A stretch of DNA of 64,000 bases from CAVOOW01 sp963697675. GTDB lineage: Bacteria; Actinomycetota; Actinomycetes; JACCUZ01. The position numbers and the translations under genes are program-made. The notes under the pieces are model-generated. The model worked only from the letters and a program-made list of their open reading frames with translations. It was not told where the DNA came from and did no database searches. Shown here piece after piece: positions 18,612 through 27,112 of the stretch; the first letter of the stretch is position 1; each line of letters starts with the position of its first letter. The stretch covers positions 310,001 through 374,000 of the forward strand of contig CAVOOW010000006.1 of NCBI GenBank assembly GCA_963697675.1, given 5' to 3'.

Positions 18612-18923
18612 TCAGAGGGCTACGCGCTGGGGGAACCCGGTTCCCCACGCGTCGACCACCGTCACCTCGCGTCGCGGAGGCTCCGAGGTGGCGTCAACGC
18701 CGGCGGCGGCGAGCGCGGCACCGATCACGGGGTGCAAACGGTCCTCGGTGAACGCGTCGCAGTCGGCCTTGGTCTCCCACAGGTCCAGGTAGTAAAGGTG
18801 CCCGTCCTCACGCTCGAGAGCCAGATGCGCTATGAGGCCTTGAGGAACATCGGCACCGATCCCCTCGATGATCCGCGCGTACACGGCTGCGTTGATCGGA
18901 ACGTCCTGCTCGAAGGCGTACAT
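18612..18923 (-). CDS. Antibiotic-biosynthesis-monooxygenase-like (dimeric alpha/beta barrel) protein
   Basis: The 103-residue protein (YARIIEGIGADVPQGLIAHL, LYYLDLWETKADCDAFTEDR, LHPVIGAALAAAG) has the shape of a stand-alone ferredoxin-like alpha/beta barrel domain found in small monooxygenases and quinone-modifying proteins. ATG 18923 has an AGGAG site four bases upstream. It is divergent from a TetR gene with only 51 bases between the starts. A perfect palindrome lies in that gap, so TetR control is likely. Confidence 0.7.
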   Translation of the reverse strand: MYAFEQDVPINAAVYARIIEGIGADVPQGLIAHLALEREDGHLYYLDLWETKADCDAFTEDRLHPVIGAALAAAGVDATSEPPRREVTVVDAWGTGFPQRVAL

Positions 18924-18938
18924 GAGGCTCCTATTTAG

Positions 18939-18955
18939 TCCGAAGCATGTTCGGA
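18939..18955. promoter_or_regulatory. Perfect 17-bp palindrome, probable TetR operator
   Basis: TCCGAA GCATG TTCGGA is a perfect inverted repeat with 6-base arms and a 5-base centre, centred in the 51-bp gap between the divergent monooxygenase-like and TetR genes. On the minus strand it fills exactly the 17-bp spacer between CTTCAA and CTAAAT boxes, so a bound repressor would block that promoter. The TetR gene itself has TAGAGT 7 bases before its GTG, which would give a nearly leaderless message. Binding is inferred from position and symmetry. Confidence 0.7.
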
Positions 18956-18974
18956 TTGAAGTAGAGTAAGGCCC

Positions 18975-19631
18975 GTGACTGATCCGGTCAAGAGACGCCC
19001 CTACGACAACACCAATCGGGTGATGACGTCCCAAGTCCGCAGGGGACTGGTTCTAGCCGCCGCCCGCAGCCTGTTCCTCGAGCGCGGCTACGTGCGCACC
19101 ACCATGTCCGCCATCGCGGAGCAGGCCGATGTCTCGGTCGACACCGTCTACGAACTGGTCGGTCGGAAGCCAGAGCTGTTCCGGCTGCTCATCGAGACCG
19201 CCATCTCCGGGGAAGATCACGCTGTCCCGGCCGCCGAACGCGCGTACGTTCAGCAGATCCATGACGAGCCAACCGCCGCCGGCAAGCTGCGCGTCTACGC
19301 CGATGCCCTACCTGGCCTGCTGGCGCGGCTCGCACCCCTGGCCACGGTCGTCCAAGCGGCGGCCTCCGCCGAACCGAACCTCACCGACCTGTGGCACGAG
19401 ATCGGAGAACGCCGAGCGCGGAACATGCGCCGATTCGCCGCCGAACTCGCCGACACCGGCGACCTGGCAGTGCCCGTCGACTCAGCCGCCGACGTCATTT
19501 GGGCGACCAACTCCACCGAGCTGTACATCCTGCTCGTCGATCACCGTGGCTGGTCCCACCAGACGTACAGCGACTGGCTGGCAAACGCATGGCAACGGCT
19601 CCTGCTCCACCCCAACCATGGTCACGGCTAG
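18975..19631 (+). CDS. TetR-family transcriptional regulator
   Basis: The 218-residue protein has a TetR N-terminal DNA-binding domain (RSLFLERGYVRTTMSAIAEQ, ADVSVDTVYELVGRK) and an all-helical ligand-binding C-terminal domain. It is divergent from a small monooxygenase-like gene and a methyltransferase, its probable targets. A GTG start at 18975 with no Shine-Dalgarno and a TAGAGT box at 18962-18967 suggest a leaderless transcript. Confidence 0.93.
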   Translation: MTDPVKRRPYDNTNRVMTSQVRRGLVLAAARSLFLERGYVRTTMSAIAEQADVSVDTVYELVGRKPELFRLLIETAISGEDHAVPAAERAYVQQIHDEPTAAGKLRVYADALPGLLARLAPLATVVQAAASAEPNLTDLWHEIGERRARNMRRFAAELADTGDLAVPVDSAADVIWATNSTELYILLVDHRGWSHQTYSDWLANAWQRLLLHPNHGHG

Positions 19632-19745
19632 TGCGGGTACGCCTGCAGGAACAACCCCGGCGCCCCACACCAGTGGCCCAACGGCGGAGTACTTGGCCGT
19701 CCCGTGCTCTGGCGCTCGTTGTCCATAACCGGACATGCTGGGCTC

Positions 19746-20285
19746 GTGCCCGAGACAGCAGCGACGGCGACCGTTCGAGTGGTGAAGCGCAAATGGGACG
19801 GAACCCTCTCGGCGGTGGACACCGCGCATCTGCTGTCCGTCCCCGGCGATACTTCGGCCTGGTTCGTTCCCGCCGGAAGCCGGAGGGAGCGCCCTCCCCG
19901 GGGCGCGATCGACGTCGTCAGTGGCGACGAGCTTTGGATCGCGGTTCCCGGCGAGTGGTGGGTCCTCTGCGGATACCTGGACCCGACCGGGTCGCTGAAC
20001 GGTTACAAGGTCCACGCATCGGCTCCCTTCGAGGCACCGCGCAGCGCCGAGGAGATCACGTGGGTCGACCTCGACCTGGACTTCGAGGTCGACGGCACCC
20101 GGCTCGCGCTCCTGGACGAGGACGAGTTCCACGCTCATGCCCGCACGATGGCCTACCCGAATCACGTCGTCAGGGGTGCCTGGTCTGGCATTGCCGCGAT
20201 CGCTGCGCACTACACCAACGGCGACTGGCCCTTCGACGGATCGATGCAGGAATGGGTGGACGGCGCCACCCACACCCGCGAATAG
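19746..20285 (+). CDS. DUF402-domain protein
   Basis: The 179-residue protein contains the DUF402 nucleotide/phosphate-hydrolase core: VVKRKWDGTLSAVDTAHLL, AIDVVSGDELWIAVPGEWWV, GYKVHASAPFEAP and the acidic ITWVDLDLDFEVDGTRLAL with its Asp cluster for metal binding. Related DUF402 proteins (FomD, SA1684/Ntdp-like) hydrolyse nucleoside tri/diphosphates or nucleotidyl phosphonates. Here the substrate is unknown. GTG 19746 is chosen because the preceding 14 codons are not conserved; no good ribosome site is visible. Confidence 0.75.
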   Translation: MPETAATATVRVVKRKWDGTLSAVDTAHLLSVPGDTSAWFVPAGSRRERPPRGAIDVVSGDELWIAVPGEWWVLCGYLDPTGSLNGYKVHASAPFEAPRSAEEITWVDLDLDFEVDGTRLALLDEDEFHAHARTMAYPNHVVRGAWSGIAAIAAHYTNGDWPFDGSMQEWVDGATHTRE

Positions 20286-20365
20286 CTCGATCGCCGATAC
20301 GCCTCCACCAACGCCCCGCACGTTCCGCTGGGTCGTCCGGTCTCCGCACCCTGCTGTTGGAGCGG

Positions 20366-20716
20366 TCAGTGCACGTTCAGCGGGGAGGGATGCGTGGGCT
20401 CATACACGCCAATTGTTCCCCCACCCGGGAGGGTGAGATCAGTGATCCGCCCCCATCGCTCGGTGTGCACCTCCGAACAGGTCAGACCGTGTTCGCTCAT
20501 CTGAGCAATGAACGCCGCGAGGTCGTCGCAGATCAGGTACAGCTGGTGAGCACCGCCGCCGTCTGCAGGGTGAATGGCTAGCTCGGCTGGCGGTAGAGCG
20601 AAGATCAGCCAGTCGTGCCCCGCATCGACAAATGGGTACTCGAGTACGTCACGAAAGAATGCCCGGTCGGCCTCAGCGTTTGTGCTGTACAGGATCACGT
20701 GCGCGGCACGAATCAT
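20366..20716 (-). CDS. VOC-family (glyoxalase/bleomycin-resistance fold) protein
   Basis: The 116-residue protein has the paired beta-alpha-beta-beta-beta pattern of the vicinal-oxygen-chelate family: AHVILYSTNAEADRAFFRDV at the start, DWLIFALPPAELAIHPADGG and LTLPGGGTIGVYEPTHP at the end. Members bind metal and act in detoxification, dioxygenation or sequestration of antibiotics. The ligand is unknown. It is transcribed toward the DUF402 gene. Confidence 0.87.
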   Translation of the reverse strand: MIRAAHVILYSTNAEADRAFFRDVLEYPFVDAGHDWLIFALPPAELAIHPADGGGAHQLYLICDDLAAFIAQMSEHGLTCSEVHTERWGRITDLTLPGGGTIGVYEPTHPSPLNVH

Positions 20717-20930
20717 GCGCCGAATCTACTCGGCCACCTGCCTGAGCCCGAAAGCCGCAATCGACAGAAACCGATCCAAAGATCAACCGTCGACCGATGC
20801 TCGTAGTCACGCACAACGCAGTCTTGTGACCGCAACAACTCCGGCGCGACAGACGGCTGACAGACGGGCGACAGTGGATGAGACTACGTTCGACGAGGGG
20901 ACCAACGACGGACGCTCTCGAGGGGGAGAC

Positions 20931-21419
20931 ATGCGCAAGATCATCATTCTTACCGCGACGTTGGGGCTTGCCATTGGCTCAGCATTGAGCGTGCAGTCCG
21001 GCGGCGCATCGGCCGCAGCACCCACCACCGACCTGGCGGTGACCGGGTCGGTCGCCGGTGGCTTACGCATCACCGGCGAGACCTCCCACCTCCTGGCCTT
21101 CACGTTCGACCTCAAGAACAAGGGGCCCAATGGTGTGACGTCGTCGGCCGACATGACATACAGCAAGGTCCACAACGGATTTGTCGTGGACCAGTTTTGC
21201 GTGATGACCAACGGGGTTGGCTTCAACGCGGACTCGCCGACCTGCGAGCCGGGAACCCTGGCGGCGGGTAAGTCGACGCACATGACGCTCCTCTTGAAGC
21301 CGACGCAAGGTGCCCTGAACCGCACGCTCTCGGTGCAGGTGTGCGCATCCACGGAAGACTCCGAAGTCGACCCAGTTTCGTCAAACAACTGCAAGACCCT
21401 GAGCGTCACGCTGGGGTAG
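20931..21419 (+). CDS. Secreted protein with a single Ig-like (DUF11/CARDB-type) domain
   Basis: The 162-residue protein starts at ATG 20931 after an AGGGGGAG site. It has a signal peptide (KIIILTATLGLAIGSALSVQ and an A-S-A-A-A cleavage region). The mature part, DLAVTGSVAGGLRITGETSH and FTFDLKNKGPNGVTSSADMT, looks like the conserved-repeat domain used in cell-surface proteins, closing with CASTEDSEVDPVSSNNCKTL. Its four Cys residues may form two disulfides outside the cell. Function unknown. Confidence 0.75.
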   Translation: MRKIIILTATLGLAIGSALSVQSGGASAAAPTTDLAVTGSVAGGLRITGETSHLLAFTFDLKNKGPNGVTSSADMTYSKVHNGFVVDQFCVMTNGVGFNADSPTCEPGTLAAGKSTHMTLLLKPTQGALNRTLSVQVCASTEDSEVDPVSSNNCKTLSVTLG

Positions 21420-21458
21420 GCAGCCAAGCGAGCCGGGCTTTGTCGCGCGCTGGTGGCT

Positions 21459-22008
21459 TCAGCTGACGTCCAGGTTTGCCGCAACGTTCCGGTAGTGAGG
21501 GACGAGCCGGCTCCAGCGTGTTTCGGCGTCGGCCGCGTCTTGCCCGGCAAGGTAGCCGGCGAGGTTCTCGGCGTGGATCTGCCAGCCCGCACCGTAGAAG
21601 GCGATCTTGTCCAGCGGCATGCCCCCGACCTCGATGACCAGGATGGTCTGGTCGCCGTCGGCGGTGAGCGTGGCCTCGATGGTCGCGTCGAACGGCGGCA
21701 CCCCCTGCCCGCGTCGGAAGGACTCGTCCGTCTCTTTGGACGTCAACCGCAGTCGCCGTGGGGGCTCGCATGCTTCCACGCGCCCCGTGGCCTCGATGTC
21801 ATTGGCAGCGATGTAGGTGCGGAACTGTCCGCCCGGTCGGAGGTCGCCCTCGACCTCCGCGTACCAGCGGGCCAGGCGGGCGGGATCAGTGAGCGCTTCC
21901 CACAGATCGTCGATATCGGTGTCGTAGCGGTCTTCGATGCGGACGATCGCCGGTGCCGTCCGCTGACCGCAGGCTGCCGAGGATGCGGGTATGTGCGGCG
22001 TCAGTCAT
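21459..22008 (-). CDS. SRPBCC-domain protein (AHSA1/START-like), frame-broken
   Basis: The ATG at 22008 (AAGGAG site six bases away) begins MTDAAHTRILGSLRSADG. After a one-base shift near 21957 the frame continues RIEDRYDTDIDDLWEALTDP and ARWYAEVEGDLRPGGQFRTY, to GRVEACEPPRRLRLT and IEVGGMPLDKIAFYGAGWQIH. This is an AHSA1-like SRPBCC domain of about 180 residues, a hydrophobic-ligand binding fold. Its start overlaps the ArsR stop by four bases (ATGA), a typical coupled ArsR-SRPBCC operon. Confidence 0.8.
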
Positions 22009-22331
22009 CGGGTGCTCCTTCGTTCGCGTTTTCCCCTGGATATCTCGGTGTGCAAGGCGTCCAGCCTCTGTTCCCACAGGGCCCGGTAGGTGCCCAGCCA
22101 GGCGTCGATCTCGGCCAGCGGGTCGGGGCGGAGGCTGTAGACCCGTCGTTGCGCTTCCGCCCGGACCTCGACCAGTCCGGCCTCCCGCAGCACCCGCAGG
22201 TGCCGTGACACGCCGGGGCGGGCGATCGGAAACATGGCGGCCAGCTCGCCGGCCGTGACCGGTCCGCGAGCCAGCCTGGCCACGATGGACCGCCGACTCG
22301 GGTCGGCCAGCGCCCGCAAAGCAGCCTCCAT
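22005..22331 (-). CDS. ArsR-family regulator (SdpR-like) of the SRPBCC operon
   Basis: The 108-residue protein is a winged helix of the ArsR/SdpR type: LRALADPSRRSIVARLARGP, VTAGELAAMFPIARPGVSRH, LRVLREAGLVEVRAEAQRRV. No metal-binding Cys motif is present, so it belongs to the metal-independent group usually paired with SRPBCC proteins. It starts nine bases after a long dyad operator and is probably autoregulated. Confidence 0.93.
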   Translation of the reverse strand: MEAALRALADPSRRSIVARLARGPVTAGELAAMFPIARPGVSRHLRVLREAGLVEVRAEAQRRVYSLRPDPLAEIDAWLGTYRALWEQRLDALHTEISRGKRERRSTR

Positions 22332-22339
22332 ACCGATTA

Positions 22340-22375
22340 GCGTATCTACATGGTTACGTAACCGTCAAGATACGC
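22340..22375. promoter_or_regulatory. Nested 36-bp dyad operator/promoter for the ArsR-SRPBCC operon
   Basis: Two inverted repeats share the same centre: an inner perfect 12-mer GGTTACGTAACC (22352-22363) and outer arms GCGTATCT (22340-22347) and AGATACGC (22368-22375). On the minus strand a TTGACG box overlaps one side and a TACGCT box follows 18 bases later, so the dyad covers the core promoter. It ends nine bases before the ArsR start. This is the strongest regulatory site in the window. Confidence 0.75.
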
Positions 22376-22462
22376 TCGCACATCAGTGCGTGTGAGGGCG
22401 GATATGACGCACGCTGAACCCGGCCGGGTCGCCTCGCCTCGTGCTTTTGTACGAGGGCGGTT

Positions 22463-22975
22463 TCAGGCGTCGCGCGCTGACCGGACGACGACGTCCCGCT
22501 GATACCAGGTGCCCTGTTTCCCGCCAATGTGTGCGGGATCGGCTTCACCGACAGGAACGAACCCAGCGTTGAGCAACACTCGCTGGGATGCCACGTTGCC
22601 GCGGGCGGTGGCGGCTCGGAGGGTGCTGACCCCGTGTCGCGTCGCGGCGAGCGAGCAGATGTCGCGCACGGTCGCGGTCGCAACGCCATGGCCGGCGACA
22701 TGCTGCGCGACGCGGTAGCCCAGCTCCGCGACACCTTCCGCTACGAACCCCAGGTTGAATCGGCCAAGCACTGATCCGTCCTCGTCGACAAGCACGTAGT
22801 ACGCGCCGATGCCGGCCTCCTGCTCGGCAAGCATGGAGTTGTGCCGCTCGGTGAAGTGCTCGAAGTACTCGTCGCCGCGGTCTGTGATCGAAGCCGCGAA
22901 GTAGCCGCGATTCGCCGTCTCGAAGGCCAGGATCGCCGGGGCATGATCGGCTCGCAGGGGCTGCAGCTCAGGCAT
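22463..22975 (-). CDS. GNAT-family N-acetyltransferase
   Basis: The 170-residue protein follows the RimJ/RimL-type GNAT layout: LQPLRADHAPAILAFETANR at the start, GAYYVLVDEDGSVLGRFNLG, the acetyl-CoA loop VAQHVAGHGVATATVRDI and STLRAATARGNVASQRVLLN with the Asn and aromatic residues after it. It should transfer an acetyl group to an amine, perhaps a protein N-terminus or a small molecule. No partner gene is visible. Confidence 0.9.
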   Translation of the reverse strand: MPELQPLRADHAPAILAFETANRGYFAASITDRGDEYFEHFTERHNSMLAEQEAGIGAYYVLVDEDGSVLGRFNLGFVAEGVAELGYRVAQHVAGHGVATATVRDICSLAATRHGVSTLRAATARGNVASQRVLLNAGFVPVGEADPAHIGGKQGTWYQRDVVVRSARDA

Positions 22976-23206
22976 CGGACGAGGCTATCCACCGCTGATC
23001 AGCCGACCGGCTCCGACACAGAGCACGGGCGGACATCCGCGCCTGACTCCGCCGATCCTGTCTCGCGCGTGCCGCTGTCGCGGCGCAATGATGTCGGCGT
23101 GCGATCACCCTGCACCTCGCAATCGGCGGATTAGCGCGGCGAAAAGACAAGCGAGCCGGAACGTGTCGTCCCCGATGCAGAGGACTGTGGGCCATACATT
23201 GCTTGC

Positions 23207-23845
23207 ATGGCAGACATCCTTCTCGGCCTCCTGGCGATAATCGCCGGCGGAGCCATGCTCTTCGCGGGCCAGTTCGTGCTGCGGCTCGTGATCCCCATCT
23301 GGGGCTTCTTCGCCGGGTTCGCCTTCGGCGCCGGACTCGTCGCCGACCTCGCCGACGAACGGTTCCTCGGGACCGTGCTCGGCTGGGTGTTGGGCCTGGT
23401 CTTCGCAGTAGTGTTTGCGGTCCTCGCCTACGTCTACTACTACGTCGCGGTCGTTCTCGCGATGGGGGCGTTCGGCTTCGCGATCGGCTCAGGGCTGGTC
23501 GTCGCCCTCGGCGTCGACTGGAACTGGGTGGCCGTACTTGTGGGCGTGATCGTCGGCGTGATCGTCGGCCTTGTGTCGGTCTTCGGCAACATGCCGATGA
23601 TCGTGCTCGTCGTTTTCAGCTCGTTTGCGGGCGCCGTCGGTGTGGTCGGTGGCTTGATGCTGCTCGTGGGCTCGCTGAACTCCGCCGACTTCACGAGGGG
23701 CGACTTCACTAACACCGTCGAGAACGGCTGGGCCTGGTCGCTGCTCCTGCTCTTGCTGGCGTTCGTGGGGATCTTCAGTCAGGCCCGGCAGAGGGTCGTG
23801 CTGCGTCGCACCATCCACGAAACTTGGTACGCCGAGAACCTCTGA
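23207..23845 (+). CDS. Polytopic membrane protein (DUF4203/TMEM198-like)
   Basis: The 212-residue protein consists of about seven hydrophobic helices separated by short loops (LLGLLAIIAGGAMLFAGQFV, WGFFAGFAFGAGLVADL, YVYYYVAVVLAMGAFGFAIG), with Gly-rich packing motifs and a short basic C-terminus (RQRVVLRRTIHETWYAENL). It fits the DUF4203 family of small integral membrane proteins. Function unknown. It is monocistronic by appearance. Confidence 0.75.
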   Translation: MADILLGLLAIIAGGAMLFAGQFVLRLVIPIWGFFAGFAFGAGLVADLADERFLGTVLGWVLGLVFAVVFAVLAYVYYYVAVVLAMGAFGFAIGSGLVVALGVDWNWVAVLVGVIVGVIVGLVSVFGNMPMIVLVVFSSFAGAVGVVGGLMLLVGSLNSADFTRGDFTNTVENGWAWSLLLLLLAFVGIFSQARQRVVLRRTIHETWYAENL

Positions 23846-23964
23846 CTCGGATCGTTACGGCGCATCGCGGGGATCGCGACGCGTCCGGACGTGCAGCTAC
23901 GTAGGCGAAAAAACCGCCGCAGAGCAGGACGCCGATCGTCCGGGATCTGTGTGAGGCTGCGGAG

Positions 23965-25080
23965 ATGACCACGTCGAGCGAGGCCTCCCTGACCTGGGCA
24001 CAGGCGCTGGCCTGGCGGATGGAGCGACAGCTGCTGGACCCCGTTGGGTCTGAGTCGGTGGCGGGCGTCGTACGACGGCTCGGCGCGGTGCTCTCGATGG
24101 ACGAGTCGCTCGCCGAACTTGCCGTACGGACCCGCCGCACGACGTCGCGCCCCGGCCAGCTTGCGAAGGCCCTGGCAGAAGGGCAGGTGATCAAGGCGTT
24201 CGCTTTCCGCGGGTCGATGCACTATCTCTCGCCGGAGGACGGCGGTATCTATCTGGCCCTCCGATCGGCGGGGCGCCAGTGGGAGCTGCCGAGCTGGGTG
24301 GAGTACTACCGGCTCACTCCATCGGACTGGCCCGACTTCCGCGCCGCGGTACGCGATGCGCTCAGCGACGGACCGCTGACCGTCGTGGAGCTTGGCGAGT
24401 TGCTGACGAAGCGCCGCGCGTACCGGCACCTGAAGCCGGTCTTTGACGAAGGCGCCGGCACACTGATCAAGCCCCTGACGTGGCAGGGGGACATGAGTTT
24501 CGGTCCGCCTCGCGGCGGTCAGCACACGTTTCAGCGCCTCGACACCAACCCGCGGTGGCACGGCATCCCGAAGCTCGACGACGCGGGTCCGCGCGCAATT
24601 GTGGCGTACCTCCGAACGTACGGGCCAGCGACACGCGACCACGTTCATTACTGGCTCGGCGACGGCCTGAGCGCGGGCCGCAAACGGCTCAACCACTGGT
24701 TTTCCGGACTCGGCGACCGCCTGGTCGCGGTCGACGTCGAAGGCACCGCGGCATACGTCGTGCGCGAAGACGTCGACGCCCTTGAAGCAGCGCAGCCATC
24801 GGAGGCCGTGCGGTTCCTGCCCGGGCACGATCAATGGGTGATCGGTCCTGGCACGAAGGACGTCCACGTCACCCCGTCGTCAAGGCGGGACCCGATGACC
24901 CGCAAAGCCAACCCAGTGATCTTCGGCGGGGTCGTGTGCGGGACCTGGGCGCGAAAAGGCGACGAGCTCACGGTCACCTGGCTCGACGAGCGGCCCCGAC
25001 CCGACGAGCCCATCGAGCAGGAAGCCGCGCGACTTACCGGCGTCCTCGGCCGCGACCTGCACGTGAGACTGACCTCATAG
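23965..25080 (+). CDS. Winged-helix DNA-binding protein of the YcaQ/AlkZ-like superfamily
   Basis: The 371-residue protein has the HTH_42 winged-helix architecture: WRMERQLLDPVGSESVAGVV, RGSMHYLSPEDGGIYLALR, VDVEGTAAYVVREDVDAL, and the conserved FLPGHDQWVIGPGTKD. AlkZ/YcaQ enzymes are DNA glycosylases that unhook crosslinks or excise bulky N-alkyl lesions. In this actinobacterial branch, glycosylase activity is not proven. The HDQWVIG motif sits where the catalytic Gln-x-Asp/Gln of AlkZ is expected. Confidence 0.82.
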   Translation: MTTSSEASLTWAQALAWRMERQLLDPVGSESVAGVVRRLGAVLSMDESLAELAVRTRRTTSRPGQLAKALAEGQVIKAFAFRGSMHYLSPEDGGIYLALRSAGRQWELPSWVEYYRLTPSDWPDFRAAVRDALSDGPLTVVELGELLTKRRAYRHLKPVFDEGAGTLIKPLTWQGDMSFGPPRGGQHTFQRLDTNPRWHGIPKLDDAGPRAIVAYLRTYGPATRDHVHYWLGDGLSAGRKRLNHWFSGLGDRLVAVDVEGTAAYVVREDVDALEAAQPSEAVRFLPGHDQWVIGPGTKDVHVTPSSRRDPMTRKANPVIFGGVVCGTWARKGDELTVTWLDERPRPDEPIEQEAARLTGVLGRDLHVRLTS

Positions 25081-25232
25081 GCGCAGTCCGCAATGGCCTC
25101 ACCGTGGACGAGATCAAGGAGATCCTGATCCACGCGACGTCCTACTGCGGGACGCCGGCTGGGCGGCAATGCTTCCTGGCTGTACATGCGGCGCTCCAGG
25201 ACATCGACGCATTGCCGGAGACTGCGCGCTAG
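25077..25232 (+). pseudogene. C-terminal remnant of a carboxymuconolactone decarboxylase-family gene
   Basis: Starting inside the last codons of the winged-helix gene, a second frame reads IGAVRNGLTVDEIKEILIHA and TSYCGTPAGRQCFLAVHAAL to a stop at 25232. The R-NG-T-EEI-E-L-H---YCG-P pattern is the end of a CMD/AhpD-fold protein. The N-terminal two-thirds is absent; the upstream sequence is the other gene. The piece is therefore a truncated gene abutting an intact one, not a start-less gene. Confidence 0.65.
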
Positions 25233-25327
25233 CCGTTTACGACGCCTCGCCGAAATGAGCTGGGTTGGGTCCGGATCGACAACGGCGGATAGCGTGACGA
25301 GCCTGACAGCTGCGGAGGTGCGTGCCG

Positions 25328-25751
25328 ATGTTCAAGATGACCCGCGAACAGGCGATGGAGTTCCTGGCGGTCGGCGCCCGCACCGGGAAGGTCGCGACCG
25401 CCTCGCCGGACGGGAAGGTCCACGTCGCGCCGCTGTGGTTCGTTGTCGACGGTCAGGATCTCGTGTTCGTCACGACCGCGACCAGCGTCAAGGGCCGTCA
25501 CCTTCACGCGAACCCGCGGGCCGCCCTGTGCGTGGACGACGACACCTACCCATGTGCGTTCGTGACCGTGCGCGGCACGGTTGTCCTCGAGGACGAGGCC
25601 AGCCGACCTGCGGGACTGGACGACCCGGATCGCGCGCCGCTACGTGCCGGAGCGCGCGGAGCAGTATGCGAACCGCAACGACGCCCCCGGCGAGACCCTG
25701 GTCAGACTGCGCGCCGAGTACGTCGTCGGCTGCGGCGAGGTCCTGATCTAG
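25328..25751 (+). CDS. PPOX-class (split-barrel) F420-dependent oxidoreductase, one frameshift
   Basis: ATG 25328 follows a GGAGG site (25314-25318). The first frame reads ATASPDGKVHVAPLWFVVDG, VTTATSVKGRHLHANPRAAL, VRGTVVLEDEAS. Removing one base near 25605 continues DLRDWTTRIARRYVPERAEQ and AEYVVGCGEVLI to the TAG at 25749. Together this is a 140-residue FMN/F420-binding split barrel of the TIGR03618-like type. The single-base shift is flanked by conserved sequence and is probably an error or recent. Confidence 0.82.
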
Positions 25752-25901
25752 TCGGCGTGCTGCCGCCGCCGACCGCCGACGACCGAGCCGTAAGTTGCTG
25801 CGGCGAGTCGCGCAAGCTCGATCCGAGCGCCATCTACCGAGCAGGACCTCTACGGTCAGTGCCCGTAGCAGCGCCAAGCGGGACGGCAACGAAAGGATGA
25901 C

Positions 25902-27053
25902 ATGGATCCGTTGATCGACCGTCGAGAGTATGCCGGTCTTGCCGACTGCAGGTACCTGAACCAGGCCTCCCTCGGCCTGATGCCTCGGGTCTCGTTGGAG
26001 GCGAGCACCCGCTTCCTGACCGATGTCGCCCAGCACGGCAATCTCCGTCTGTCAGACCAGGCCGAGGCCGAGATTCTCGACTCGCTCCGAGCGGCTGCAG
26101 CCGAGTTGCTCGGTGCGCCGGTGGTGTCGGTCGCGGTGGTGGGCGGAGCAAGTGAGGGCCTGGGTCAGCTTGCCGCGCTGCTGTCCGACCCGGACGGTGA
26201 GGTGATCTTGGTGCCGAGCGACTTCCCGAGCGTGACGTACCCATGGCTGGCCGCCCACAAGCGTTCGGGCATGCGCATACGCTGGGTTCCAGACGTTGCG
26301 ACCAATGACCTCACGCAGTCGATTGTCGAAGCCATCACTGAGCGAACAACCGTCGTATGCGTCAGCGCGGTTCAGTTTTCGACCGGTACTCGTGTCGATG
26401 TCGCAGCCCTCGTTGCTTGTGCTCGCAGCGCTGGGGCACGGGTCGTCATTGATGTCACTCAGATGGCTGGTGCCGTCCCAGTCACCATGAGTCTTTGGGG
26501 CGTCGACGCGCTCGTGTGCAGCGGCTACAAGTGGCTGTCCGCCCCCGGCGGCGTCGCATTGCTTGCGGTAACTGAGGACCTGGCAGCCGGCATTCCCGCG
26601 CTCGTCGGGTGGAAAGGCAGTGCCGCACCGTTTGACTTCAAGCCGCAGGAACTCTCGCTCGCCGTGGGCGGCCGACGGTTCGAGCTGTCCACGATGTCGT
26701 ACAGCTCAGCCTCAGGGCTGCTCGCTTCCATCAAGCTGCTCAGCGGTATCGGGCTGAGTTCGATACGCGAGCACGCCAACCGGCTTGCCGATAGCCTCGT
26801 AACGCGGGTCGCGCCGTTTGGCTGGACCCCCTACCGGCCCCTGAGCGACCAGTCCGCAAGTGGGCACATTGTCTCGCTACGACACCCGACCGCCGCAGTT
26901 GACGAAGTTCAGGCCGCCCTGGCGGACAAGCACAGGATCATCACCAGCTCACGAGTCGGCGGCATCCGTGTCTCGCTCCACGTCTACAACAGCGAGGACG
27001 ACGTGCGAGCGCTGTCCGAGGCGCTTGAGTCAATCGGCCGCGACAGGAACTAG
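25902..27053 (+). CDS. Class V aminotransferase-fold PLP enzyme
   Basis: The 383-residue protein is a class V aminotransferase / cysteine desulfurase-like enzyme: YLNQASLGLMPRVSLEAS, VVGGASEGLGQLAALLSDP, VSAVQFSTGTRVDVAALVAC, VVIDVTQMAGAVPV and VCSGYKWLSAPGGVALLAV with the PLP-binding Lys. It lacks an obvious catalytic Cys loop typical of IscS, so an aminotransferase, desulfurase-like or epimerase role is equally possible. No partner genes are adjacent. Confidence 0.87.
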   Translation: MDPLIDRREYAGLADCRYLNQASLGLMPRVSLEASTRFLTDVAQHGNLRLSDQAEAEILDSLRAAAAELLGAPVVSVAVVGGASEGLGQLAALLSDPDGEVILVPSDFPSVTYPWLAAHKRSGMRIRWVPDVATNDLTQSIVEAITERTTVVCVSAVQFSTGTRVDVAALVACARSAGARVVIDVTQMAGAVPVTMSLWGVDALVCSGYKWLSAPGGVALLAVTEDLAAGIPALVGWKGSAAPFDFKPQELSLAVGGRRFELSTMSYSSASGLLASIKLLSGIGLSSIREHANRLADSLVTRVAPFGWTPYRPLSDQSASGHIVSLRHPTAAVDEVQAALADKHRIITSSRVGGIRVSLHVYNSEDDVRALSEALESIGRDRN

Positions 27054-27112
27054 ATGCGGCGGCGGCCGGCTCCCGGACGACGACAGGCCGGACGTCCGCG
27101 CTCCTGCCGCGC

